The notes under the pieces were generated by a model. The model did no database searches. It saw only the letters and a program-made list of their open reading frames with translations, and had not been told where the DNA came from. From positions 62,001-126,000 of the forward strand of contig DAOTVP010000010.1 in NCBI GenBank assembly GCA_034436155.1: a stretch of DNA of 64,000 nt. The letters run 5' to 3'. This DNA comes from GCA-2794515 sp034436155 (GTDB lineage: Bacteria; Chloroflexota; Anaerolineae; Aggregatilineales; Phototrophicaceae). Made by a program: the position numbers and the translations under genes. Positions 6,034 through 15,420 of this stretch are shown here, piece after piece (within the stretch, counting starts at the first letter, position 1; each line of letters opens with the position of its first letter).

Positions 6034-8835
6034 ATGACTGGTACACAAATTCATGGCTTAAATGCGGGCTATGTGATGGAATTGTATGATAGATTCCTCG
6101 CGTCGCCCGATTCTTTTGATGAACATACACGCGCATTTTTTCAGAATTGGACACCCCTGACCGATGACATGACCACATTGCCCGCCGAAATGGCGGCGGA
6201 TGTGTATAAGGTGAAGGCGTTGGGCAATTATGTTCAAGCTATCCGCCAATTTGGGCATGTGGCGGCGCAACTCGATCCGCTCGGCACGGAGCCGATTGGC
6301 GATCCCGAACTCGCCCCCGATTATCATGGTCTGACCGAAGCCGATTTACATCATTTACCTGCGGGATTGATAGATAGCCCGTTGGCACAGGGCGCATCCA
6401 GCGCCTACGAGGTGGTGCAAGCCCTCAAAGCGGTGTATATGGGATCTATCGGGTACGATAACGACCATATTCGTATCCCACAAGAGCGGCAATGGCTCAA
6501 AGAGGCAATCGAATCGCGCCGTTATCAAGTTCATGCCAACCCCGATGATGCGATAGCCATCTTAGATCGCCTATCGCAAGTCGAGGCATTTGAAGAATTT
6601 TTGCAAAAGAGTTTCCCAACCAAGTATCGCTTCTCGGTAGAAGGTTTGGATACCATGATTCCCTTGCTGGATGAATTGGTACGCCTCGCCGATAGCACGC
6701 GCAAAGGCAAGCGCACCGTTGCCATTGCGATGGCACATCGTGGACGGTTGAATACCCTCTCGCACATCATGAAAAAATCTTACGAAGAAATTTTGCAAGA
6801 TTTTGTCGATCCAGAAGATGAAAATGTGGTGGGGTGGCAACTTGGCGATGTGAAATATCACCAAGGGCGACTTCATGATGTGTATGGAAATGGCGAATTT
6901 ATGTTGATGATGCCCCCGAATCCAAGCCACCTCGAAGCCATCAACCCAATCGCCATTGGTATGGCGCGGGCGGCGGGGACAGTCAGCAATCAACGCGGTG
7001 CGCCTCAATTTGATGAACGTACCACCATGCAAATCCTCATACACGGCGATTCATCGTTCCCTGGTCAGGGCATTGTCGCCGAGACGTTTAATTTGTCGCG
7101 CTTGCCCGGTTATTGGGTAGGCGGGACAATTCACATCATCGCCAATAATCAACTCGGCTTCACCACACTCCCCAAAGATGCCCGCAGTACGTTGTATGCC
7201 AGCGATTTGGCGAAGGGCTTCAAAGTGCCTGTGGTTCATGTGAATGCTGATGACCCGTTAGCTGTGTTAGAGGTGGCGCGGTTGGCATTTGCGTATCAAG
7301 AATTATTTGAAAAAGATTTCCTGATAGACCTCGTTGGCTATCGGCGCTACGGACACAACGAATTGGATGAGCCGGGCTTCACGCAACCGAGCATGTATCG
7401 GTTGGTGCGGAATCATCCGCGCATCCGCCAAATTTGGACGGATAAATTAACACAAGCGGGCATTTTGCCCTCAGGTAAAGCCGATGAACTTTATAACAAG
7501 CACATCGCTATTTTGCAGGAGGCATACGACACCGTAAAAGCCGAATTGCGCCTAGAGCCACCGCTCGAAGAACCGCCTAAAGGCATCGCCAAGCGCATCA
7601 AGACGCAGGTGTCGTTAGAGCGCCTGTCGGCATTAAATAAATCGTTACAAGAATTGGTGACAGGCTTCAATTTTTATTCTAAACGGCTCGAAAACACCAT
7701 TCTCGCACGGCGCAAGGCGTTGGATAATGTGGATGAACCGCTTGTCGATTGGGCAACCGCCGAAGAATTGGCATTTGCCACCATCTTAGAGGACGGCATT
7801 CCCATCCGCCTGACGGGTCAAGATAGTGAACGTGGCACATTCAGCCACCGCCATGCTGTATTGTATGATTCAAACGATTATCAAGAACCGACCCACTCCA
7901 ACGTTGATCTCAGACAAACGGTGACACCGAATCGGCTTGTGCCGTTACAAGCCTTGCCACAAGCTAACGCCTCGTTTGTGGTGTATAACAGCCCGCTCTC
8001 AGAAATGGCAGTGTTGGGGTTTGAATTTGGATACAACGTTACATCGCCAGACACGCTCGTTTTATGGGAAGCGCAATATGGCGATTTTGTGAACGGCGCT
8101 CAGAATATTGTCGATGAATTCATCGTCTCTGCCCGCGAAAAATGGAAGCAAACACCCTCTCTGGTGATGTTGCTCCCGCACGGGCATGAAGGGGGCGGTC
8201 CAGACCATTCCACAGGTAGACCAGAACGCTTTTTGCAAATGGCGGCAAAGACCAATATGCGGATTGCCAACCCGACCACCGCGGCGCAATATTTCCATTT
8301 GCTCCGCAGACAAGCCTTATTGCTCAAAACCGACCCGTTGCCGTTGGTGGTGATGACCCCGAAGAGTTTGTTACGTCTGCCTGCGGTGTATTCAACTGTG
8401 CGCGAATTGGCAGAAGGCAAATGGCAAGCTGTCTTAGATGACCCCAGCGCAGACCCCGATGTGGTCACGCGATTGGTCTTTTGCAGTGGCAAATTTTATT
8501 ATGATTTGGTACAAAGCCAATACCGCGCCCAACATCCCGAAGTGGCGATTGTGCGCGTAGAGCAATTATACCCGTTCCCTGCTGATGAAATCGATGCCAT
8601 CGTCAAAAAGTATGCCAAGACATCGCAAATTGTTTGGGCGCAAGAAGAACCCAAAAATATGGGCACGTGGGATTTTATGAATTATCGCATCAAGAAATTG
8701 GTGGGGATGGATATCCCCGTGAATTATGTCGGCAGACGGCGCAGTTCTACGCCCGCAGAGGGGTCTAAAACGCTACATTATACCAACCAAGCCATCATCA
8801 CACAGTATGCGTTTGATTGGAAATTTAATTCTTAG
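6034..8835 (+). CDS. sucA: 2-oxoglutarate dehydrogenase E1 component
   Basis: Thiamine-diphosphate decarboxylase subunit of the 2-oxoglutarate dehydrogenase complex; it converts 2-oxoglutarate to CO2 and a succinyl group passed to E2 lipoate. 933 residues, standard for E1o. The N-terminus carries the NAGYVMELYDRFLASP segment used for E2 binding. Further markers are MAHRGRLNTL, GDVKYHQG, the TPP region HGDSSFPGQG and NNQLGFTT, and the C-terminal transketolase-like half with QDSERGTFSHRHAV and LPHGHEGGGPDHS. A GGACGG ribosome site precedes the ATG. The E2 gene follows after 12 bp. No E3 gene is adjacent. Confidence 0.95.
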   Translation: MTGTQIHGLNAGYVMELYDRFLASPDSFDEHTRAFFQNWTPLTDDMTTLPAEMAADVYKVKALGNYVQAIRQFGHVAAQLDPLGTEPIGDPELAPDYHGLTEADLHHLPAGLIDSPLAQGASSAYEVVQALKAVYMGSIGYDNDHIRIPQERQWLKEAIESRRYQVHANPDDAIAILDRLSQVEAFEEFLQKSFPTKYRFSVEGLDTMIPLLDELVRLADSTRKGKRTVAIAMAHRGRLNTLSHIMKKSYEEILQDFVDPEDENVVGWQLGDVKYHQGRLHDVYGNGEFMLMMPPNPSHLEAINPIAIGMARAAGTVSNQRGAPQFDERTTMQILIHGDSSFPGQGIVAETFNLSRLPGYWVGGTIHIIANNQLGFTTLPKDARSTLYASDLAKGFKVPVVHVNADDPLAVLEVARLAFAYQELFEKDFLIDLVGYRRYGHNELDEPGFTQPSMYRLVRNHPRIRQIWTDKLTQAGILPSGKADELYNKHIAILQEAYDTVKAELRLEPPLEEPPKGIAKRIKTQVSLERLSALNKSLQELVTGFNFYSKRLENTILARRKALDNVDEPLVDWATAEELAFATILEDGIPIRLTGQDSERGTFSHRHAVLYDSNDYQEPTHSNVDLRQTVTPNRLVPLQALPQANASFVVYNSPLSEMAVLGFEFGYNVTSPDTLVLWEAQYGDFVNGAQNIVDEFIVSAREKWKQTPSLVMLLPHGHEGGGPDHSTGRPERFLQMAAKTNMRIANPTTAAQYFHLLRRQALLLKTDPLPLVVMTPKSLLRLPAVYSTVRELAEGKWQAVLDDPSADPDVVTRLVFCSGKFYYDLVQSQYRAQHPEVAIVRVEQLYPFPADEIDAIVKKYAKTSQIVWAQEEPKNMGTWDFMNYRIKKLVGMDIPVNYVGRRRSSTPAEGSKTLHYTNQAIITQYAFDWKFNS

Positions 8836-8847
8836 AGGGAGTTGATT

Positions 8848-10086
8848 ATGTCATTTAATTTGGTTGTGCCAGATTTAGCGGAGTCGGTGGTCGAAGCCAC
8901 TGTATCGAGTTGGACGAAAAAAGTGGGGGATAAAGTTTCTGCGGGTGAGGTGGTGGTCGTCTTGGAGACGGATAAAGTGTCGCTCGAAGTGACCGCCGAT
9001 GCCGATGGTGTATTAGAGAGCATCCTCGCGCCAGAAGGGGCAGATGTGGCGGTGGGGACGGTTTTGGGCGTGGTCAGTAGTGATGTGACCATCGCAACAC
9101 CGCAATCTGCGCCTGTGCCTGTATCTGCATCGACACCCGTGCCGCCCCCTATGCAAACGGATGGTCAAAAAGCGACCCCTGTCGCCAAGCGTGTCGCTAC
9201 TGAACACAGCATCGATATTAACCAAGTGCCTGCTACGGGCGCAAAAGTGACCAAAAGCGATGTGCAAAATTTCATCAGTGGGCAGAATGCGTCTGTATCT
9301 GCGCCGAAACCTGTTTCTGCACCCGCGCCGATACCCGCACCCAAACCACAACCGACCATCACCATGACGCAAAATGGCACAGGGTATCGCAAAGAGGAAC
9401 GGGTGAAAATGACCCGTCGCCGTCAGACGATTGCCAAACGCCTCATCGAAGCACAAAGCACCGCCGCTATGTTGACTACCTTCAACGAAATTGATATGAG
9501 CGGGGTGAATGCCTTGCGTGCCAAGCGCAAAGATTCGTTCAAAGAAAAATATGGGGTTAGCTTGGGCTTTAACGCCTTTTTTGTGAAGGCGGTCATCGGC
9601 GCGTTAAAAGCCTTCCCGCAACTGAATGCCGAAATTCAAGAGAACGAGATTGTGTATAAACACTACTACGATATTGGCATCGCCATCGGTGTGAGTGATG
9701 GGTTGGTCGTCCCCGTTTTGCGCGATGCTGACCGTATGAGTTTTGCCCAAATCGAAAATCAGGTCAAAGATTATGCCAAACAAGCCCAAGATGGTTCTCT
9801 TAGCCTCGATTCGTTGATGGGTGGCACGTTCACCATCACCAACGGCGGGATTTTTGGTTCGTTGATGAGTACGCCGATTCTGAATCCACCGCAAGTCGGC
9901 ATTTTGGGCTTGCACGCTATCAAAGACCGTCCGATGGTTGTGAATGGCGAAATTGTTGTGCGTCCAATGATGTATGTGGCGCTCACGTATGACCATCGCA
10001 TCGTAGACGGGCGCGAAGCGGTGCAATTTTTGGTGAAGGTCAAAGACCTCATCGAAGATCCCGAAGCATTGTTGATTGAAGGATAA
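8848..10086 (+). CDS. sucB: Dihydrolipoyllysine succinyltransferase (2-oxoglutarate dehydrogenase E2)
   Basis: Transfers the succinyl group from lipoate to CoA and forms the core of the complex. 412 residues: N-terminal lipoyl domain with the lipoylated Lys43 in ETDKVS, a Pro/Ala-rich linker, a peripheral-subunit-binding domain at about 115-150 (ATPVAKRVATEH...), a second Pro/Ala linker, and the catalytic domain ending in YDHRIVDG with His383 and Asp387. The ATG at 8848 is preferred because AGAGGGA at 8834-8840 is correctly spaced; an in-frame TTG at 8842 is too close. Co-transcribed with sucA and closed by a hairpin terminator. Confidence 0.94.
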   Translation: MSFNLVVPDLAESVVEATVSSWTKKVGDKVSAGEVVVVLETDKVSLEVTADADGVLESILAPEGADVAVGTVLGVVSSDVTIATPQSAPVPVSASTPVPPPMQTDGQKATPVAKRVATEHSIDINQVPATGAKVTKSDVQNFISGQNASVSAPKPVSAPAPIPAPKPQPTITMTQNGTGYRKEERVKMTRRRQTIAKRLIEAQSTAAMLTTFNEIDMSGVNALRAKRKDSFKEKYGVSLGFNAFFVKAVIGALKAFPQLNAEIQENEIVYKHYYDIGIAIGVSDGLVVPVLRDADRMSFAQIENQVKDYAKQAQDGSLSLDSLMGGTFTITNGGIFGSLMSTPILNPPQVGILGLHAIKDRPMVVNGEIVVRPMMYVALTYDHRIVDGREAVQFLVKVKDLIEDPEALLIEG

Positions 10087-10119
10087 CAAACGCTTCACAA
10101 ACCATTAAAGTCTTTATGG

Positions 10120-10146
10120 GCGGTGGTCAAATGACCATCGCTTTTT
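10120..10146 (+). terminator. Rho-independent terminator after sucAB
   Basis: GCGGTGGTCA / TGACCATCGC stem (10 bp with one G-U pair), 2-nt loop, followed by CTTTTT. Located 34 bp beyond the sucB stop. Confidence 0.8.
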
Positions 10147-10148
10147 AA

Positions 10149-10177
10149 TGCACAAAACGCATAAGTTGCGGTATAAT
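10149..10177 (+). promoter_or_regulatory. Candidate dnaE promoter
   Basis: TGCACA (10149-10154, 4/6 match), 17-bp spacer, perfect TATAAT (10172-10177), 70 bp before the dnaE start. Confidence 0.5.
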
Positions 10178-10247
10178 TCAGATGTTCTGAGATGAACAAA
10201 TTCGATATTGGTTTCACGCAAGTCAGAAGCGCCACGAAAGGCATTTT

Positions 10248-13200
10248 ATGGCTGATGATACATTCGTCCATTTGCACGTTCATACCGAATTTTCGTTATT
10301 GGATGGTCTGAGCAAAATCAAGAAATTGGTAGAACGGGCAAAAAAATTGAACATGCCCGCCATTGCCATCACCGATCATGGCACGATGTTCGGCGTGATG
10401 GATTTTTATGAACAATGTATCAAATCGCAGATTAAGCCGATTATTGGTGTCGAGGCGTATCTTGCCCCGCGCAGTATGACCGATAAAGATTCGGCATTAG
10501 ATCGCAATCCGTATCATATTTTGCTCATCGCCCAGAATATGACGGGTTATAAAAATTTGCTCAAATTGAGCAGTGAGGCGCAATTGCGCGGGTATTATTA
10601 TAAACCGCGTATTGATATGGACTTTTTGGCGCAACATGCAGACGGGTTAATCGCCACCAGTGGCTGTTTGGCGGCGCGGATTCCCCGTTTTATTCAAGAT
10701 GGGCGCGATGAAGAAGCGTATCGTGCCATTGGCGAATTCACCGAAATTTTCGGGGTAGATAATTTTTATCTGGAATTGCAAACGCACGACATCCCCGAAC
10801 AACGGGCGTTGAATCAATGGCTAGTCGAGTATAATCGCAAAAATCATACCCATGTCGGCTTGTTGGCGACAACCGATGTGCATTATGTCATGAAAGAGGA
10901 TTACGACACGCACGATACGTTGTTGTGTATCCAGACCAACGCGCTCAAAGATGATCCCAAACGCCTGTCTTTTTCTGATAACAGTTATTATGTGTATTCC
11001 GCCGAAGAGATGTGGCGCGATTATGCCGAAGTGCCAGAAGCTATCACCAATTCGGTCAAAATTGCCGAGATGTGCGACCTCAAACTCGATCGCGAAGGGT
11101 ATCATCTGCCGTTCTTCCCCGTGCCAGAGGGATACGATGCGGGTTCTTATCTGAAAAAATTATGCGATATCGGCATGGATTGGCGTTATGGGAGTCGTTC
11201 TCATGACCCCGAATTGCGACAACGGCTCGATTATGAACTCAGTATCATTGACCGCATGGGCTTCAACACGTACTTTTTAATCGTGTGGGATTTGTGTGAA
11301 TTCGCCCGGTCTGCCGATATTTGGTGGAATGTGCGCGGGTCTGGTGCGGGCAGTTTGGCGGCGTATTGCTTGGGGATTACCAACATTGACCCGATTCAGA
11401 ATAGCCTGCTATTTGAACGCTTTTTGAACCCAGAACGCAAGACCATGCCCGATATTGACCTCGATTATCCCGATGATCGTCGCAGTGATATGATTGAGTA
11501 TGCTGTCCGTAAATACGGTCACGATAAAGTCGCCGCCATTATCACCTTTGGGACGATGGGACCCAAAGCGGCAGTGCGCGATGTGGGGCGCGTGTTGAAC
11601 GTGCCATTGACCGATGTGAATAAAGCCGCATCGCTCATCCCACAAGATGCGAAACCCAAGCCTCTCATGGAATATGTCGAAGAAAATCCTGATCTGAAAA
11701 GATTATACGACACCGATTCACAATTGCGTAAAGTGATCGACATCGCCAAAGATTTACAAGGGGTACGCAGGCACGCTTCGACCCATGCCGCGGGTATCAT
11801 CATTTCGGATAATCCGTTGTATGAATATTTGCCGTTGCATCGCCCGACCACCTTCAAAGATGATAAAGAAGCCGCCGATACCATCCTCGAATCGGTGACG
11901 CAATTCACGATGGAGACGTGTGAACAAATCGGCTTGCTCAAGGTGGATTTTTTGGGGCTATCTACCCTCACCATTTTACGCAAAGCCTGCGACCTCGTAG
12001 AACGGCATCATAACATTAAATATACGATGGAAAATATCCCGTATCGGCATGATGATGATACCCTTTCACCTGATGCGTTAGAGCGTCTGAATAAAGCCTT
12101 CGAGATGATAGGGCGGGGCGATACAGTTGGCGTGTTCCAGCTTGAAAGTAGCGGTATGCAGAGCATGTTACGCGATATGCGCCCCAAAATTTTCGAGAAC
12201 ATCATCGCGGCGGTGGCATTGTATCGCCCTGGTCCGATGGATTACATCCCCACATACAATCGGCGCTTGCATGGGGAAGAGAAAGTCAATTATAAACATC
12301 CCAAATTAGAGCCTATCCTCAAAGAGACGTATGGCATTATCGTGTATCAAGAGCAACTCATCCAGATTGCCCGCGATTTGTTTGGATATCGGGCAGGCGA
12401 AGCCGATTTGATGCGTCGCGCTGTATCCAAAAAGAAAGAAGATGATTTAGCCAAACATCGCGCTATGTTTGTGGAACGCGGTCCGAATTATGGTGTGGAT
12501 GAAAAAACCGCCCACGCCATCTTTGATGACATCGAGCTCTTCGCCAATTATGGCTTCAATAAAAGTCATGCCGCCGATTATGCCAAAGTGACCGTCCAGA
12601 CAGCGTATATGAAAGCCAATTATGCGCCTGAATATTTGACGGCGATGCTCTCAACGCACCGTGACGACTCGAAGAAAATCGGCACATTTTTAGAAGAATG
12701 TCGGCGCTTGGCGATTCCCGTTCTGCCACCCGACATCAATACCAGTATGCTCGACTTTGATATTCAACATGACCCACAAACAGGTGTGCGCGGGATTCGC
12801 TTTGGGTTGGCAGGCATCAAAAATGCGGGCGAAGGTGCGGTGCAAAAAATTATCGAGGTGCGCCAGACGGGGGGCAAATTCGCCGATTTGCGCGATTTGT
12901 GTCATCGGGTAGATTTGCGCCAAGTGGGTAAACGCGCACTCGAAAGCCTCATCAAAGTGGGCGCGTTAGATGCGTTTGGTTCGCGTCCATCGCTCCTTGC
13001 GGCGTTAGACCGCCTGATTTCGGTCAGCACCCATCATCATAAAGATGCCGAAATGGGACAGTTGAATTTATTTGGTGATAAAGCTACCGTCCAAGATGAC
13101 TCGCTCAATCATTTGCCCCCTGGTGAAGAAACGAGCACGCGCCAACAATTGGCATGGGAAAAAGAGTTACTCGGCTTGTATGTCACAGGGCGACCTGTGG

Positions 13201-14168
13201 ATAAATATCGCGCCGACTTTAAACAATCGACTGGCTTGCGCGAAATCAATAAACTTAAAGAGAAGCCCGAATTATTCATCGATAGGGGCGATGTGTGGGT
13301 GGCGGGTGAAATCACCGCCTTCCGCAAGGTGTATACCAAAAATAATGATGCCATGGCGATTATCACGCTCGAAGATTGGCACGATTCGGCGGGGACTATC
13401 GAAATTGTGTTTTTCCCGCGTAATTGGGAACAGGTCGCCCGTAAGATAGAGACCCGCGACCTAAAATTCAACGAAGGTGAAATCGTCATTATTCGCGGAA
13501 AAGTCAGTCTACAACGCGATGGTAATGGTGTGCAGATTATCGGCGAGGATGCCAGCCAAAATTTTAGCGTGCAAATCAGCGCAAGTGACCATATTCCACC
13601 CGAAGACGCGGACGATATGCCCGCATGGGCGCGGGGTGATGATGACTTGCCCCCTATTTGGGCGGATGATGAATTACATATGCCTGTTCCACCCCCTAGT
13701 GATGAACGCCTGCCTGTGATGGATGGCGTGGATGATAATGCTGATGAGGATAAAAAATCCACACAAGAATTTGTCATGCCCGATAGCGTGAAGAAAATTC
13801 TCGACCCTGTGCGCGAATCATCACCCAAAAATTATGCCGATGATGCCGATGATGATGATAAACCGCCCAAAGCCTATTGGATTGATGTGTATCTGCAACG
13901 CACAGGCGATGATGACCGCGATCGGCGCACATTGGCGCGGGTGGTTGGATTATTCACATCCTACCCAGGCAACGACAAGTTTACGATTATCATCGAAGGT
14001 GGAGATTACCCGCTACAGGTGGATTTTCCCAACCATACCACCTATGCTTGTCATCAATTGTGGCATGACCTGATGAGTGTGGTCAAAGATGAGGCGAATA
14101 TCTGCATCACGCAAGTCGCCCCCGATTTTGATCCGCACGCTACCCAAGAAGCGCCCGCGCTGGTTTAG
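10248..14168 (+). CDS. dnaE: DNA polymerase III alpha subunit
   Basis: Replicative polymerase of the DnaE type, 1306 residues. N-terminal PHP domain opens with HLHVHTEFSLLDG; the polymerase catalytic acids appear in PDIDLDYPDDRR (about residues 402/404) and in VDFLGLSTLTIL (about 566). The fingers region has YGIIVYQEQ. It continues with an HhH region and an OB-fold near residues 1015-1110 (VWVAGEITAFRKVYTK). Residues ~1115-1220 are an acidic, Pro-rich linker full of Asp runs, which makes the protein longer than E. coli DnaE (1160). The final ~85 residues form a separate folded tail where DnaE1 proteins bind tau. It stands alone behind its own promoter. Confidence 0.95.
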   Translation: MADDTFVHLHVHTEFSLLDGLSKIKKLVERAKKLNMPAIAITDHGTMFGVMDFYEQCIKSQIKPIIGVEAYLAPRSMTDKDSALDRNPYHILLIAQNMTGYKNLLKLSSEAQLRGYYYKPRIDMDFLAQHADGLIATSGCLAARIPRFIQDGRDEEAYRAIGEFTEIFGVDNFYLELQTHDIPEQRALNQWLVEYNRKNHTHVGLLATTDVHYVMKEDYDTHDTLLCIQTNALKDDPKRLSFSDNSYYVYSAEEMWRDYAEVPEAITNSVKIAEMCDLKLDREGYHLPFFPVPEGYDAGSYLKKLCDIGMDWRYGSRSHDPELRQRLDYELSIIDRMGFNTYFLIVWDLCEFARSADIWWNVRGSGAGSLAAYCLGITNIDPIQNSLLFERFLNPERKTMPDIDLDYPDDRRSDMIEYAVRKYGHDKVAAIITFGTMGPKAAVRDVGRVLNVPLTDVNKAASLIPQDAKPKPLMEYVEENPDLKRLYDTDSQLRKVIDIAKDLQGVRRHASTHAAGIIISDNPLYEYLPLHRPTTFKDDKEAADTILESVTQFTMETCEQIGLLKVDFLGLSTLTILRKACDLVERHHNIKYTMENIPYRHDDDTLSPDALERLNKAFEMIGRGDTVGVFQLESSGMQSMLRDMRPKIFENIIAAVALYRPGPMDYIPTYNRRLHGEEKVNYKHPKLEPILKETYGIIVYQEQLIQIARDLFGYRAGEADLMRRAVSKKKEDDLAKHRAMFVERGPNYGVDEKTAHAIFDDIELFANYGFNKSHAADYAKVTVQTAYMKANYAPEYLTAMLSTHRDDSKKIGTFLEECRRLAIPVLPPDINTSMLDFDIQHDPQTGVRGIRFGLAGIKNAGEGAVQKIIEVRQTGGKFADLRDLCHRVDLRQVGKRALESLIKVGALDAFGSRPSLLAALDRLISVSTHHHKDAEMGQLNLFGDKATVQDDSLNHLPPGEETSTRQQLAWEKELLGLYVTGRPVDKYRADFKQSTGLREINKLKEKPELFIDRGDVWVAGEITAFRKVYTKNNDAMAIITLEDWHDSAGTIEIVFFPRNWEQVARKIETRDLKFNEGEIVIIRGKVSLQRDGNGVQIIGEDASQNFSVQISASDHIPPEDADDMPAWARGDDDLPPIWADDELHMPVPPPSDERLPVMDGVDDNADEDKKSTQEFVMPDSVKKILDPVRESSPKNYADDADDDDKPPKAYWIDVYLQRTGDDDRDRRTLARVVGLFTSYPGNDKFTIIIEGGDYPLQVDFPNHTTYACHQLWHDLMSVVKDEANICITQVAPDFDPHATQEAPALV

Positions 14169-14206
14169 GATTGTTTGTTCTAATGTTAAGAAATTTTAAG
14201 AGGGGA

Positions 14207-14235
14207 TTAACAAATATAGATGTTCCTGTTAAAAT
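14207..14235 (+). promoter_or_regulatory. Candidate promoter of the CHAD gene
   Basis: TTAACA (14207-14212), 17-bp spacer, TAAAAT (14230-14235). Both hexamers are 5/6 matches; the coding start is 50 bp downstream. Confidence 0.55.
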
Positions 14236-14284
14236 CCATATCCATATATAGACCGATTTGGATAAGACAGGTAGATAAAAACGG

Positions 14285-15319
14285 ATGACAGACGAACAAA
14301 ATGCCGATATGTCGGATGAAGTGACCTCATTAGACTTAACAGAGGTGATTGAACCCGAAATATCGCTACTAGAACATTTACAAGCACACCTTCAAGATGT
14401 GGTGGGCGAAGATACGATGGCAGAGGCGGGGCGCAAAATTTTGTTGCAAGATTTTGTGCGGATGTTGGCTCAAGAAGAGGGTGTACGGGTTGGCGAAGAC
14501 CCCGAATTTGTCCACGACATGCGCGTGGCAACCCGTCGGATGCGGAGCGCCTTCCGCATATTTGAAGATTATTACAAATCGAAGCCTGTGCGACCATTCA
14601 TCGCGCAATTACGCGAATTGGCGCGGGCGTTGGGTGCTGTCCGCGATTTGGATGTGCTGATGGGTGATTTTACGCGCTATCAAGCCCAACTCGACCAACC
14701 CGAAGCACAAGAGGCATTAGCGCATGTGGTGGAAAAATTAGAGAACAAGCGTCAAAAAGCCCGCCGTAAACTAATCGCGTATCTCGATAGCAAATCGTAT
14801 CGGGGTTTTGTGAAGGCGTATGGCGCATTTTTGACTTCGCCCGGTAAATCGGCGAAAAATGCCGATGGTCAACCCGCCACGCCGTATCAAGTCCGTCATA
14901 TTTTGCCCGTGATGATTCACGATCATCTATCAACGGTACGAGCGTATGATACTGTTTTAGCCGATGCCGATGTGCATACGCTCCACGCGCTACGGATTGA
15001 ATTCAAACGCTTGCGATATGCCATCGAATTTTTCCAACCTGTGCTAGGCAATACCATCGAAAAATTTGTGACCGAGATGAAGAAAATTCAAGATTATCTC
15101 GGACGGCTCAATGATGTGGTGGTGGCGCAATCGCGCTTACGCGGATTAGAAGAAAATGGCGATTTGGGCGAGATGGTGCATGAATCGTTTGAACATTACA
15201 TCCAAAGTCTTGTCATAGAAGAAGAAAAACTCATGGCAGGTTTTGATGATGTGTGGACGAAATTCAATTCGCGTACCGTCCAAAAATATTTATCCGATGC
15301 GTTGCTGACATTAGGATAG
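14285..15319 (+). CDS. CHAD domain protein
   Basis: 344 residues, all-helical CHAD domain (conserved histidine alpha-helical domain), a family known to bind inorganic polyphosphate. Hallmarks are EFVHDMRVATRRMRSAF near residue 75-90, the basic ELARALGAVRDLDVL segment, the RRKLIAYL stretch and the second repeat HALRIEFKRLRYAIEFF with HxxR-type residues. The first ~35 residues are acidic and probably disordered. Many bacteria pair CHAD with CYTH triphosphatases; here a CYTH gene lies 22 kb away (37731-38351). Monocistronic with its own promoter. Confidence 0.87.
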   Translation: MTDEQNADMSDEVTSLDLTEVIEPEISLLEHLQAHLQDVVGEDTMAEAGRKILLQDFVRMLAQEEGVRVGEDPEFVHDMRVATRRMRSAFRIFEDYYKSKPVRPFIAQLRELARALGAVRDLDVLMGDFTRYQAQLDQPEAQEALAHVVEKLENKRQKARRKLIAYLDSKSYRGFVKAYGAFLTSPGKSAKNADGQPATPYQVRHILPVMIHDHLSTVRAYDTVLADADVHTLHALRIEFKRLRYAIEFFQPVLGNTIEKFVTEMKKIQDYLGRLNDVVVAQSRLRGLEENGDLGEMVHESFEHYIQSLVIEEEKLMAGFDDVWTKFNSRTVQKYLSDALLTLG

Positions 15320-15339
15320 ATGATTTTTGGATTGGATGA

Positions 15340-15370
15340 GGTGGCATATACGCCTTCGGCTAATGCCACC
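15340..15370. repeat. Imperfect palindrome between convergent genes
   Basis: GGTGGCAT and ATGCCACC flank an inner GCC-TTC-GGC hairpin. It sits between the convergent CHAD and glycosyltransferase genes and is probably a bidirectional terminator or a REP-like element. Confidence 0.55.
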
Positions 15371-15388
15371 CTACATATCATGATGTTG

Positions 15389-15420
15389 ATGCCTGTACGG
15401 ATGTGCTTCTGCGCGTCCAT
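15389..15420 (-). repeat. REP-like hairpin, near-identical to the one beside the RAYT gene
   Basis: Read on the minus strand, this 32-bp unit matches 60870-60901 at 31 of 32 positions. The core is a GGACGCGC-AGAA-GCrCATCC hairpin followed by GTACAGGCAT. It abuts the stop codon of the glycosyltransferase gene. Confidence 0.75.

Noticed and set aside
13109..13828. 239-codon minus-strand open frame within dnaE
   Set aside because: Ser-rich shadow of the dnaE OB-fold and acidic linker; no ribosome site or promoter.
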